From: Mytilus trossulus | Taxonomy: Eukaryota > Mollusca > Bivalvia > Mytilida > Mytilidae | Reading direction: 5' to 3' | Assembly (NCBI RefSeq): GCF_036588685.1 | Contig: NC_086374.1 | Span: 22,126,886-22,190,885 of the forward strand | Length of the DNA stretch: 64,000 bases | Shown here: positions 36,301 to 45,285 of the stretch, piece after piece | How the letters are laid out: every line of letters starts with the position of its first letter | Numbering within the stretch: position 1 is the first letter of the stretch | Position numbers and translations under genes: made by a program | Notes under the pieces: generated by a model | What the model saw: only the letters and a program-made list of their open reading frames with translations | The model's database searches: none | What the model was told of the DNA's origin: nothing

Positions 36301-38266
36301 GTATGACTTCATTAAAACATTATGGACTGACTGATTGATTGTTGTTGTTTAACGCCACTTGAATGATTAACATATCCTACTCCGCTTGATCATACAGTAT
36401 CATGCCCGTCATAATTGTCTAAGAACTCTACTCTAAAGTGGAGAAATTGAAATATTTAACAACAAAGAGTAACTGCGGGTACAACACTGTTTTCTTTAAA
36501 AGTTGCTAACTGTCCGGCTTTAAAATATGAGGAATAATTATGGGAAGAGTGATAAAAATAATATTATCAGATCACCAACTTTTAAATTACACTGGCCTGT
36601 AGTCTTCATAATAAAGATATTATACATTGACAGTTGTACAATTGGGGTCACAACTCTATCGAAATATGAACCAAACTGAACATTATGGCGTTAGAAATTA
36701 TCTGAAAGTATCAATATGATTGAGCCTTATGATAAATGTTTTTGAAATGACGGATATAGTTTACTTTATAAATTACTATTTGAAATAGTTCTTAAAAAGG
36801 AAATAAAAGTATGTTCAAACATTTTTGTATTTTTTTTTTTACGTGAGATTATTAATATATCACCTCAAAATTCTAATGGAAAAGCAATCGTAGATTACTG
36901 AGTTTCGGTCAATACAGATAATAATACATCTAAGACTATATGTATGGTTATTATGCTTGTGCCTACTCAACATTGATTTCTAGTAGATGGCATGTCATAC
37001 ATACATTTCATACTTTCTTTTTTTTTTGTTAATGAAATGTCTTTGAAATTTTTACAGTTGGACGATGATAGCTATACCTCTCCAGCAGTTGTGTCACATG
37101 TTTCACATGATCAAGGAAACACCCTATTTGGACATAGAAGTAACATTCATGTGAGCCATAGTGTATTTGGACACAGACATAACACTCATGTAAGCCATAG
37201 TGTATTTGGACACAACAACGGTGGGGTACTTTCAGTAAGTCATAAGGTTCATCACAATGGACATGCTAGTCATCATAATGGTCGCCTTCACGGAAGCTTT
37301 GGCTCAGTTGGTCACCATCTAGGACACCTTGGCCATCGTCATGGGCGCTCTGGTATATATGGTCACCGTCATGGACGCTTTGGAAATCATCTGGGAGGCT
37401 TAGGTCACCGTCATGGAAGTTTTGGTTTATTTGGTAACAAACATGGACGCTCCGGTCTATATGGTCATCGTCATGGACGCTTTGGTCGCCGTCTTGGACA
37501 CTCTGGACATCGTCACAGAAGTGGTAGATATGGCAACCGTCATGGACGCTTTGGTATATTTGGTCACCGTCATGGACGCTTCGGTAATCGTTACGGGCAC
37601 TCTAGACATCGTCATGGAAATTATGGTCTATATGGTCACCGTCATGGTCACTTTGGTCACCGTCACGGACGCTATGGAAATCTTCATGGGCGTTCTGGTG
37701 TATATGGTTATCATCATGGACGCCATGGACATCGTTTAGGACGCTTCAGTCACCGTCATGGACGCTACGGTCACCATCACGGAAGATTTGGTCTATTTGG
37801 TAACAAACATGGACACTCCGGTCTATATGGTAATCGTCATCGACGATTTGGTAATCGTCACCGACACTCTGGACATCGTTACGGACACCATAGTAGATCG
37901 GTCCACCGTCATGGACACTCTGGAATATTTGGTCATCGTCATGGACACTTTGGACATCGTCTAGGACGCGTTGGTCACCATCATGGAAGTTTTGGCCTAT
38001 TTGGTCACCATCATGGACATCATTATCATCACCATCATGGACATTTTGGTCACCATCACGGACATTTTGGTCACCATCACGGACATTTTGGTCACCATCA
38101 CGGACATTTCGGTCACCATCATGGCCATCATGGATACCGTCATAAAGGAAAGTATTACGGAAAAGCTAGAAAGTACTACAACAAATATAAAAGAACAGGA
38201 AATAGTAAATACTACCGGAAATCCCGAAAATATCACAGTAAAGGTTACAAGAAATATTTGTATTAA
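33322..38266 (+). CDS. Secreted histidine/glycine/arginine-rich repeat protein (3 exons)
   Basis: Exons are 33322-33367, 35376-35395 and 37058-38266, spliced at GT-AG borders to 424 residues. Residues 1-15 (MKCAVLLVVILVSYT) form a hydrophobic signal peptide. An acidic stretch follows (DAGSDFD, then LDDDSY), then two near-copies of a block ending HVSHSVFGH. From about residue 85 imperfect repeats of GHRHGRFG-type words run to a block of four HHHGHFG heptads. The last 40 residues are Lys/Tyr-rich (KYYGKARKYYNKYKRTG). No catalytic domain is present. The composition recalls metal-binding His-rich byssal or shell-matrix proteins, and mussel foot protein 4 has a comparable His/Arg character. I do not recognise the exact protein, so the role is inference. 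The ORF start at 36992 is intronic. Confidence 0.85.
33925..34115 (-). repeat. Retroelement tail fragment inside intron 1
   Basis: It matches 26073-26260 closely (AGAGGGACGAAGGATACCAA to CTCAGGTGCTCCGG). Only the untranslated tail is present, without RT codons. Confidence 0.8.
35005..35215 (+). repeat. tRNA-derived SINE-like relic
   Basis: GGTCTCGGTGGCCAAGTG resembles a tRNA 5' half with A box. About 60 bp later, GAGGTTGTGAGTTGAAATC resembles a degenerate B box (canonical GGTTCGAATC). A tRNA-unrelated body follows, and ATCAATCAATCAA repeats end it. No intact cloverleaf can be drawn, so this is not a tRNA gene. Confidence 0.55.
35376..35395 (+). CDS. Exon 2 of the His-rich gene: 20-nt microexon
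   Basis: The acceptor TTTACAG ends at 35375 and the donor GTATGT starts at 35396. The 20 nt complete codon 16 and encode AGSDFD. The length is 2 mod 3, which is exactly what joins phase-1 exon 1 to phase-0 exon 3. Skipping it would bring a stop within a few codons of exon 3. Confidence 0.75.
35785..35960 (+). repeat. 57-bp minisatellite, about three copies
   Basis: The unit contains GAATTGTATGCGACTGTCAT and AGAGGTTTAGAAAT. Because 57 is a multiple of three and no stop falls in it, open frames exist on both strands (35748-35963 plus, 35720-35947 minus). These are not genes. Confidence 0.85.
35975..36165 (+). repeat. Dispersed repeat family B, partial
   Basis: AGGTTTAATCCACCATTTTC through GAATTTTCCACGGAGTTAAG matches the 5' part of the 25126 copy. 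Confidence 0.7.
37058..38266 (+). CDS. Exon 3 of the His-rich gene: repeat domain
   Basis: 1209 nt encode 402 residues and TAA (38264-38266). It begins LDDDSY after the acceptor. DNA repeats built on GGTCACCGTCATGGACGC underlie the protein repeats, and at about 38040-38115 a 21-bp unit encoding HHHGHFG is repeated almost exactly four times. The repeat periodicity also opens long frames in other phases (37413, 37758 and 37971 plus, 37997 minus); these are shadows. Confidence 0.9.
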   Translation: MDDDSYTSPAVVSHVSHDQGNTLFGHRSNIHVSHSVFGHRHNTHVSHSVFGHNNGGVLSVSHKVHHNGHASHHNGRLHGSFGSVGHHLGHLGHRHGRSGIYGHRHGRFGNHLGGLGHRHGSFGLFGNKHGRSGLYGHRHGRFGRRLGHSGHRHRSGRYGNRHGRFGIFGHRHGRFGNRYGHSRHRHGNYGLYGHRHGHFGHRHGRYGNLHGRSGVYGYHHGRHGHRLGRFSHRHGRYGHHHGRFGLFGNKHGHSGLYGNRHRRFGNRHRHSGHRYGHHSRSVHRHGHSGIFGHRHGHFGHRLGRVGHHHGSFGLFGHHHGHHYHHHHGHFGHHHGHFGHHHGHFGHHHGHFGHHHGHHGYRHKGKYYGKARKYYNKYKRTGNSKYYRKSRKYHSKGYKKYLY

Positions 38267-38271
38267 GTCAC

Positions 38272-38277
38272 ATTAAA
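38272..38277 (+). promoter_or_regulatory. Possible poly(A) signal of the His-rich gene
   Basis: ATTAAA lies six bases after the stop codon. It is a common variant of AATAAA, but the very short distance makes it tentative. Confidence 0.3.
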
Positions 38278-38344
38278 TGTATGAGAATTTGACTTTTTAA
38301 ATTATTCAAATCTAAAATTATTTTTCCTATCATTTTTTATAAGT

Positions 38345-38600
38345 AAGAAGATGTGGTATGAGTGCCATTGAGACAACTCTGCATCTAAGTCACATTGTAT
38401 AAAAAGTTATCAATCATTATAGGTCAAAGAACAGCCTTCACACGGAGCATTGGCTAAAACCAAAAAGCAAGCTATAAAGGACCCCAAAGTGACATGTTTA
38501 AAACAATTCAAACAGGAAAACCAACGGTCTAATCTATTGTATAAAAAAAGAAAAACACGTATGAACACCAATTACAAACGACAACCACTGAACAACAGGA
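38345..38600 (-). repeat. Dispersed repeat family C fragment, reverse
   Basis: AAGAAGATGTGGTATGAGTG then CCATTGAGACAACT is the reverse of the block TTGTCTCATTGGCAATAATA then CCACATCTTCTT found at 45850-45885, 46420-46455 and 59920-59950. The following ACAGCCTTCACACGGAGC block seems part of the same repeat. Confidence 0.65.
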
Positions 38601-39654
38601 TCCTGGGATGAAAATTTTGACGGTCAAATAAAAATTAGGGTATGTTAAATAGGAACATAAATTTTGCCTTGCAAATGGCCACCCCTTACCCCTCTAAGAC
38701 TTGTTGGAAGTCACTTGTTAGAACTACTTGTATATGTAGAATCATAGAAAGTGCCAAATTTTAACGTTGTAATAATGCGTTTATTTAGTACATACATGTA
38801 ACTGTCTTTGTTTTTCATATGCCCTTTCTCTTCTTTCTCATATCGTTCATTTTAAATCAATAATTTTGCAGAACCAGGCATTGAACTATGTATCATTTGA
38901 AGAAGAAGAAGAAAAAAAACAGTTGGTACTTTCCTTTTGATCTTTTATTAATGTATTTCAATCTAATGCAAATATGCTTCAATTTTCTTATTGTAGACCT
39001 GTATTCACGTGGCAGTGTAGTCTGATTGAACTTACTATTAACGACTTACATGGGATTGATTAGTGTGAAAAAAAAACTAGTTCTGCACCATAACAAGATA
39101 ATTGCATTAAATCAAACAAGGATGCCTTAGGAGTTAACTTTTAAGGAATAACACTAAACAAAAACACGCAGAATACTTACATAAACTGCTATATAGTTAT
39201 ATAAGATAGACTTTCGGAAAAAAAGGAAAAAAATATTTATACGAATGAACATTAAAATATTAAGCCAGGATGATATACATCATATTCGACTTCACAGGAA
39301 ATCTTGTTGGTTTGTTTTGCTGCTGTAAATTCAAATCCCTTAAGAGAACAAAGACCTTCATATATTAATTAATGTTTTATAATGTTGGGCTGTGTCTCTT
39401 TAGAAATACACACATTTCTTTCCTTCTTACTATTTATTTAAGAAATTCTTTAAAAAAAAATTATACTACACTTCGAGTATTCATAATTATACGAAATCGC
39501 GTAAAAGATTTTAAAAAAATCCATTAAGAAAGAAAAATGTTTGATGTATACATCCGCTAATGTTTTTCCGATTTGACCACTTTTCCTTCATTCTTACATG
39601 GCTGACACTGACGTTTACTTTGATGGATATTTCTTTTTATTAATATGTAGATTT
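38601..39654. other. Intergenic, nothing recognised
   Basis: No supported ORF or repeat. Confidence 0.5.
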
Positions 39655-39905
39655 CGGGTGGGATTGTACTTGATATTCATATGATGAAGACATAATCTTT
39701 CAAGCAGTTTGAATGGGATCTGGAGCTGTTATGTCAGTAACTGCTTGTAGTCCTTTGTTAATTTATGTATCATTGTCATTTTGTTTAGTTTCTTTTGTTA
39801 TCTATTCTAACATAGGACTTGGAATTCTTTTGTACTGTGTTTTACTGTGTGTATTGTTGTGTGGGTTTTTTTCTATATTGGCTAGAGCATAGAGGTATAG
39901 ATTTT
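39655..39905 (+). repeat. Retroelement tail fragment
   Basis: GATATTCATATGATGAAGAC, then ATCTGGAGCTGTTATGTCAG, then CTATATTGGCTAGAGCATAG aligns with 18715-18945, the tail after the RT relic. Confidence 0.65.
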
Positions 39906-40588
39906 TTCCCGCACATTGGATAACAAAGTTGGGAAGTATGACAGAGTGTAGTCATTTGAATATTCATTATTTATTTAACAGATCTGTTAACGGCAAACCC
40001 AATTTATTATTTCAATATGAAACAATAACAGTAATTCAGAAAGCACTAACTGTCTTTGCGTTTTTACCATTTAGAAGTATAGCATTGTGGATAGTTGTTT
40101 CATTGACTTTCATACATCTTCTTATTTTTTAACTGGATAAAAAATCTTGTCATTTGCTTCCAATGCTTTTAAAAAATCAAATAAATATAAAATATGTCAA
40201 ATATGTTTCGTCTTTCCGATATTTCAGTGTAAAAACGTAATTTGTTAAACCGGGTTGAAGTACGTTCACACATCTTTTATTTTTCATTTTTATATATACA
40301 AGTAATAATGAAAGTTATTCAATTTGAATAACCTAGAATTGTGAAAAGTGCCCAAAAAAAATAGTTCACTATTCATGAATTTTGAATAGTAAAAAGTGAA
40401 AAGTGAAAAGTGAACGTACTTCAGCCCGGTATTTGTGAAGTCACTCTGTCATTTATGACATAAATCAATCAATTGTAAAATCAAATTTAGTAATAGCCTA
40501 AAAAACCAACATCTTAGCATTAAAAATTTTGTTGGCAACACAAAATCCTCTCCATTAAGACCTTTTCTTAGTGATGATATAAGTTATA
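39906..40588. other. Intergenic, no gene
   Basis: A short run of AAAAGTGAAAAGTGAAAAGT lies at about 40390. The 67-codon ORF at 39929 has no domain. Confidence 0.45.
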
Positions 40589-40735
40589 GTTATTGACCAA
40601 GCAAGTCGGTATATAGAAGTTAATCTGCACAGCTCAGGTGACCCTTATTAACCCGAACGACGAAGGAGTTCGGGTTAGAGGGTCACCCTGAACGTGCAGA
40701 TTAACCTCTACATACCGATTTGATTGGCCAAGAAC
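40589..40735. mobile_element. Small foldback element (147 bp)
   Basis: The outer arms GTTATTGACCAAGCAAGTCG and GTTAATCTGCAC pair imperfectly with the right end (GTGCAGATTAAC, then TTTGATTGGCCAAGAAC). An inner pair, AACCCGAAC with GTTCGGGTT, closes the hairpin. The whole folds as one stem. No target duplication is clear. Confidence 0.75.
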
Positions 40736-43396
40736 TGTTTTCACACATGACGTCATTAATTTACGAGAACGTTTTAGATGTGGACGATGTTCCGCAATCC
40801 ACGGATCCTATGAAAGTTCGTGTAGGCTTGTAGGGTATTAAAGAAAGGGGGAAATACGACTTGGGTAAGTTTTAAATTGATAACTTTTTTTTTTATTTAG
40901 ACTGTAAAATTGTGATTTAATGGTAAATTTGTTTTTAATGTTTCTGTTAAATCTATTCCCATTTTTTTTTTAATAAGTGACGATTAAGACTTTGACAAAT
41001 TGTGTACTTTCAAATCGTATGGAAAAAAAACATAACTGAAAGGATTATTGAGCTTTTGAATTTCTTTCCCTCAATGATATGCTTTAAAAGAGAAAGATAA
41101 ACCGAGGAAGATTACATAAACTTTAAATGTTGAATAAACAGAAAATACGTTTCTCTTTCCAATCTTTTACTCCCCCTCCCCAAAATTGCTTTGTATCTAC
41201 TGTATTACTTTTTTAAAACACGTCCATCTAAATGAAGTATGTTTGATCTCCAGCTAATCTCCCTGTTTTAAAAGAAACCGTTTACATGACCCCCTTTAAA
41301 TTCGATCCAAAAATATGGTGACTAGATATTCAAAAAATTGTTATAATTTCCATTAAGTCTAAAAATAATCAAAATCAGAATTCTTTAATTCGGATATTCT
41401 TAGATACATTTCTTTTTTGGCAGAAATTACCAAAAAAAATTTTAACCATCTTTCTGAATTAAAAACGCTGATTTTAGATTTATCTTGTACACAAAATATA
41501 ATAATACATTTTATGTTCAAGCTAAGATGAAAAAAAAAGGTTTTGGAAACCTTTAATTTTCCTATTTTGAAACTACGATGTTTGTACAAAGTTCAACTTT
41601 GTCGTAATTTCATGGCAGATGGATGATTCGGGGGGGGGGGGGGACAAGGGCTAACATGTCGTCACCCTAGTATTGGAGAAAGTATCGTGTTTTAACTAAA
41701 ATAGTCAATATTGTTCTTGTCCTCGCTACACTCGGCGATATCTTTTTTTTAATTTGACAGAATAACGCCCCTTCAAAATCGAGGAACCGCCCCTAACTGT
41801 AAAAATAGATTTGAACTGTGCAGTATATCTGAGGTAGTTAATACACACCTTAGATGTGCATTATCCAGATTATAGTACAGTAAGAACAAAGAGGTTTTAC
41901 TCATGCCATGTGTTAACATATTTTAAAGAGGAAAAACTATAAAAATCAAACTGTAGCTAGAATTCACTCATAAATATCATGATTTTTTTGTGGAAAGCAT
42001 TGTTCTATCCACAAAAAAGTATTTAAAAAAATGGTACATCACAACTATCTTGTTATGAATATTTTTTATCATAAAGCTAAGCAGTTTCAGTATGAATTGT
42101 CCTTTTAACCTTTCTGTTACTATTTAGGCTTTTTTGATAAAGGTGATAACTAAACTGTTTTTCCATCTTACGTGTAGTTTTATTATGATCATCAATTCGC
42201 TAATTGAAAGTTTGTAGCAGAAATAGGAAACTTTCTTAATATTTTTTTTGCATTGTAACTTTTTTATGTTTATTGATTGTTTTACACAAGGTGTTGTGTC
42301 TCTGTATTGTAATATTAGTAACTTACTTAGAAACATGTTCTGGTGATCCAGGCCATGTTCAACAGATTTAAACATTCTTGTTTTTTAAATGTGCTCGTAT
42401 AACTCCATTCTCATGTATATAAAGTGAGTTTCAAGTGCTTACAAACATATCTAAACCTTTTATATTTTTGTTTTTCCCTTTCCCTGTTATCGTTGGCTTC
42501 TGTCTGCTTTAGCACTTAGCTATTTTGGTACATACTTACGAAGTCATGTGAAATCAGAAGGTTTTCACGACTCTTTAATATTAAAAATCATCAAATATAC
42601 TAGGTCTATAATTTGGTTTAAATTATACAATAGTTTCTAAAAATGTGAAATTCCTCGGAATTTAATTCTTCAGTTTTCTCTATAATCCCGGATAAATCTG
42701 TTTCCTTTTACTAATGATTTCTATGACTACGAGCACTATATAAAGTTCTATAGAATAAATTTACATGAATGGTACCATAATGATCAGCTACAAGAAATAC
42801 CAGTAAAATCATTTATTTATCAGAAATTAATGTAATTATTCTCATTAGAAGACCAAGAAAGTTAAAAGGCCTAATAGGATGCCTTCATTACATAGCAAAT
42901 TATATTGTCAGGAAATTGACAATCATATTGAGTTTTCGTGAATTATAACGGGTTAGAAATATTTTAACACGAAGAAATATTTAATTAAAGGATGCTGACA
43001 GTGTGGTAAATCTAAGTTTAAGGAGTTTTGGTGCAAAATATTGTGCGAGTTTATACAATTAGATTAAGCTACAAAAGAAAATAAATCATGGATTACTAGG
43101 TATTGATATATAGTTTCAAATGGTACAACATTACTCGTAGAAAGATGTAATAATGTTCTGGTGAATATTATATTTCTATAAATAGAAATGGGAACTGATT
43201 CATTAGAAATTGCTTCTTATTCTACAGAGTATACTTTATAACCGAGTTTCAAAGAAACGGCTGTATTGAAGTGCTTTATTTTTAAACGATTTTCTTAAAG
43301 TAAAAATTAAGTTTTTCGGAGAAAAAAACTTCGTGGAACGCCAGAGAAAAGAGTATTCAACTTCAAATTAACATATTATATCTTAACTTTAACATA
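40736..43396. other. Intergenic upstream of the GPCR gene
   Basis: No coding sequence is supported. A G-run of about 14 lies at 41630-41643. Minus ORFs at 41359 and 42124 have no domain. No clear TATA box is visible close to the GPCR start. Confidence 0.5.
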
Positions 43397-44365
43397 ATGG
43401 AACTTTATGGTACTGGCTTTAGAGTTACTTGCTTGGTGTTTTCTATCTTGATGTACATCATTGGAACTGTTGGTAACTTACTGATTATATGGACTATCAC
43501 CACAGTAAAAAGAATGAGAAGTATTCAGAATATGCTTCTAGCATTGTTGGCTGCTATTGACCTTCTTATTATAGGATATTTGATGCCGTTTGGTATGCAT
43601 GTACTGGTTACTAACGAAAAACCAGGATTTGGTGCATGTCGTTTTCAGGCAATCATCACTGCATTTCTATTTTCATGTAGCATTCAATTCATAATGTTCA
43701 TTGCATTATCGCGTTACTTTAAAATTTGTCATAGCCAGAAGTTTAAGAGAATAGTTACCGTGAGGAACGTTATAATAGCAACAATAGGGGCGTGTGCAGT
43801 AGGGGCTTGTTTCGCGTCTTCGTTGTGGTTTTTTGAATCGTTGTGGACATTTGAATTTCCAATGCATTCATGTATTTTTGACAGGTACGGATCAGTGACC
43901 TTTTCCGTAATATTTATGGCAGTTGTCATTGCTTTTCCTGCTGGAGTTACAGCATTTTCGTACATACGAATATATCGTCATGTAAACAAGGCTAGAACAC
44001 AACTTCATAAAAACTGGAACAACGGTCTTGCACAAAGAAAATTTAAATATGAACAAATTTTAACAAAGACACAATTTGTAGTGTTTATTGTTTACATGGT
44101 GATGTACTTTCCGTTCGGAATAACAGCCGTTGGTGGAGAGAGATCCGATTATCCCGATGTTCTCCATACATTGTCCATTTATATGTGTTATCTAAATAGT
44201 TGTATCAATAGCATATTGTATGGCGTTTTGAACAAGAATATGAGAAGAGGCTACTTGGAATCTTTACGATTTATTAAACCGAGTCAGAACAATAGTGTAG
44301 TTCCTACAGTGTCAGGACATTTGAGCGGAGGACAAACAACAAATGCGTCAACACAACAAGGTTGA
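43397..44365 (+). CDS. Rhodopsin-class G-protein-coupled receptor, melatonin-receptor-like
   Basis: An intronless 322-residue receptor. Seven hydrophobic segments lie near residues 8-32, 45-70, 82-104, 122-144, 167-190, 222-245 and 254-276. Visible class A marks are N27 in GTVGN (TM1), D55 in TM2, C81 and C159 as the likely disulphide pair, P181 in TM5, P239 in TM6, and N271-S-I-L-Y275 in place of NPxxY. The DRY box reads S105-R-Y, and the run RYFKICHSQKF together with LNSCINSILYG recalls melatonin receptors (NRY..ICHS, NAxxY). The CWxP box is MYFP. The extracellular N-terminus is very short. The next in-frame stop upstream leaves no earlier Met, so this start stands. The ligand is unknown; a GPR84/moody-type orphan is an alternative. 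Confidence 0.92.
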   Translation: MELYGTGFRVTCLVFSILMYIIGTVGNLLIIWTITTVKRMRSIQNMLLALLAAIDLLIIGYLMPFGMHVLVTNEKPGFGACRFQAIITAFLFSCSIQFIMFIALSRYFKICHSQKFKRIVTVRNVIIATIGACAVGACFASSLWFFESLWTFEFPMHSCIFDRYGSVTFSVIFMAVVIAFPAGVTAFSYIRIYRHVNKARTQLHKNWNNGLAQRKFKYEQILTKTQFVVFIVYMVMYFPFGITAVGGERSDYPDVLHTLSIYMCYLNSCINSILYGVLNKNMRRGYLESLRFIKPSQNNSVVPTVSGHLSGGQTTNASTQQG

Positions 44366-45285
44366 TATTTTGTAAAACATGATTTGATCAAGTGTTCGTG
44401 CATTTAAATTTATGTTATTTATTTGTCGATATTCTTATAAAAATACTTATTTTCAATCCCTAAAAAATACATCGGGGTTTAAAAAGGGGGTGGATTAAAT
44501 GAAAAGACAGGATGCCAATGAATTTTCTGCACTACTAAAGGCAGGAATCAAACACACATGTACTAATTAAACTGACGATTTCAGTCTTCTGAAAAAGATG
44601 CGCATCTCGTTTGAATATTCTTTTGCTTTTTTAAGTTTGAAATTCCCTCTATCTATTATAGTTTAAAATGAGGAAAACCGCAAACTAATTGGTCAATAAG
44701 GATTAGGAGCAATAAGGTCATATTGCCTGTTTGATGTAAATAGACAGTAGGTAAATCTTGTCGTTGTAAACTATTCTTCATCTTGGTTTTCAAGATAAGA
44801 AAGGAAAAAACTTGTATGTTGTCCTAATGTTCTATTCTAGGTCATGTCGGTCATGTCGTTCCACGGGCTGGCTCGGCGCGCACATTCTAAACTACCTATC
44901 CTAATTTATTTCTCTCCCTTTTCATCACTTCAGACTAGCCTTATCTACTTTAGCACATTATGTTTTCATCATCTTTAAATCGATTGTTTGTTTTTGAATT
45001 ACATGCACTCCTATTTAATTTAATATGTATTCGTCATTATCAAATAATTCTGATATAAGCACTTCAACAAATTCCTGAATGTGATTGGTTTATTATTTTT
45101 TCCCTCGGTTTACACTTCGATAAACCATGTTGCCGAAACAACTTCAGTTTACTCTGCTTAAAATATATTTATACGGGATACACGCGAGTGAATCGATGCT
45201 AATAAAGATTTTTTGAAACTTAGAAAGTAATGTATAAAAATGTATCAAAAAGACTTAATGACGTCTTAACACTAAATCCATTGTA
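44366..45285. other. Intergenic, nothing recognised
   Basis: No gene is supported. No canonical AATAAA appears directly after the receptor stop. Confidence 0.45.

Larger units (their letters stand above)
35396..37057 (+). other. Intron 2 of the His-rich gene
   Basis: 1662 bp, GTATGT to TTTTTACAG. It contains a 57-bp minisatellite (35785-35960) and a family B fragment (35975-36165). Confidence 0.75.

Noticed and set aside
36992..37057. Start of the His-rich ORF at the upstream Met (MSYIHF...)
   Set aside because: These 22 codons are intron and acceptor sequence; the TTTACAG acceptor and upstream signal exon fit far better.
37413..38276. Long open frames in other phases and on the minus strand across the His-rich exon (for example repeats of VTVMDAL type)
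   Set aside because: They arise from the codon periodicity of the DNA repeats. They lack a signal peptide and the spliced gene explains the region.
43729..43965. Antisense 78-codon ORF in the GPCR gene
   Set aside because: Shadow of the receptor coding strand.
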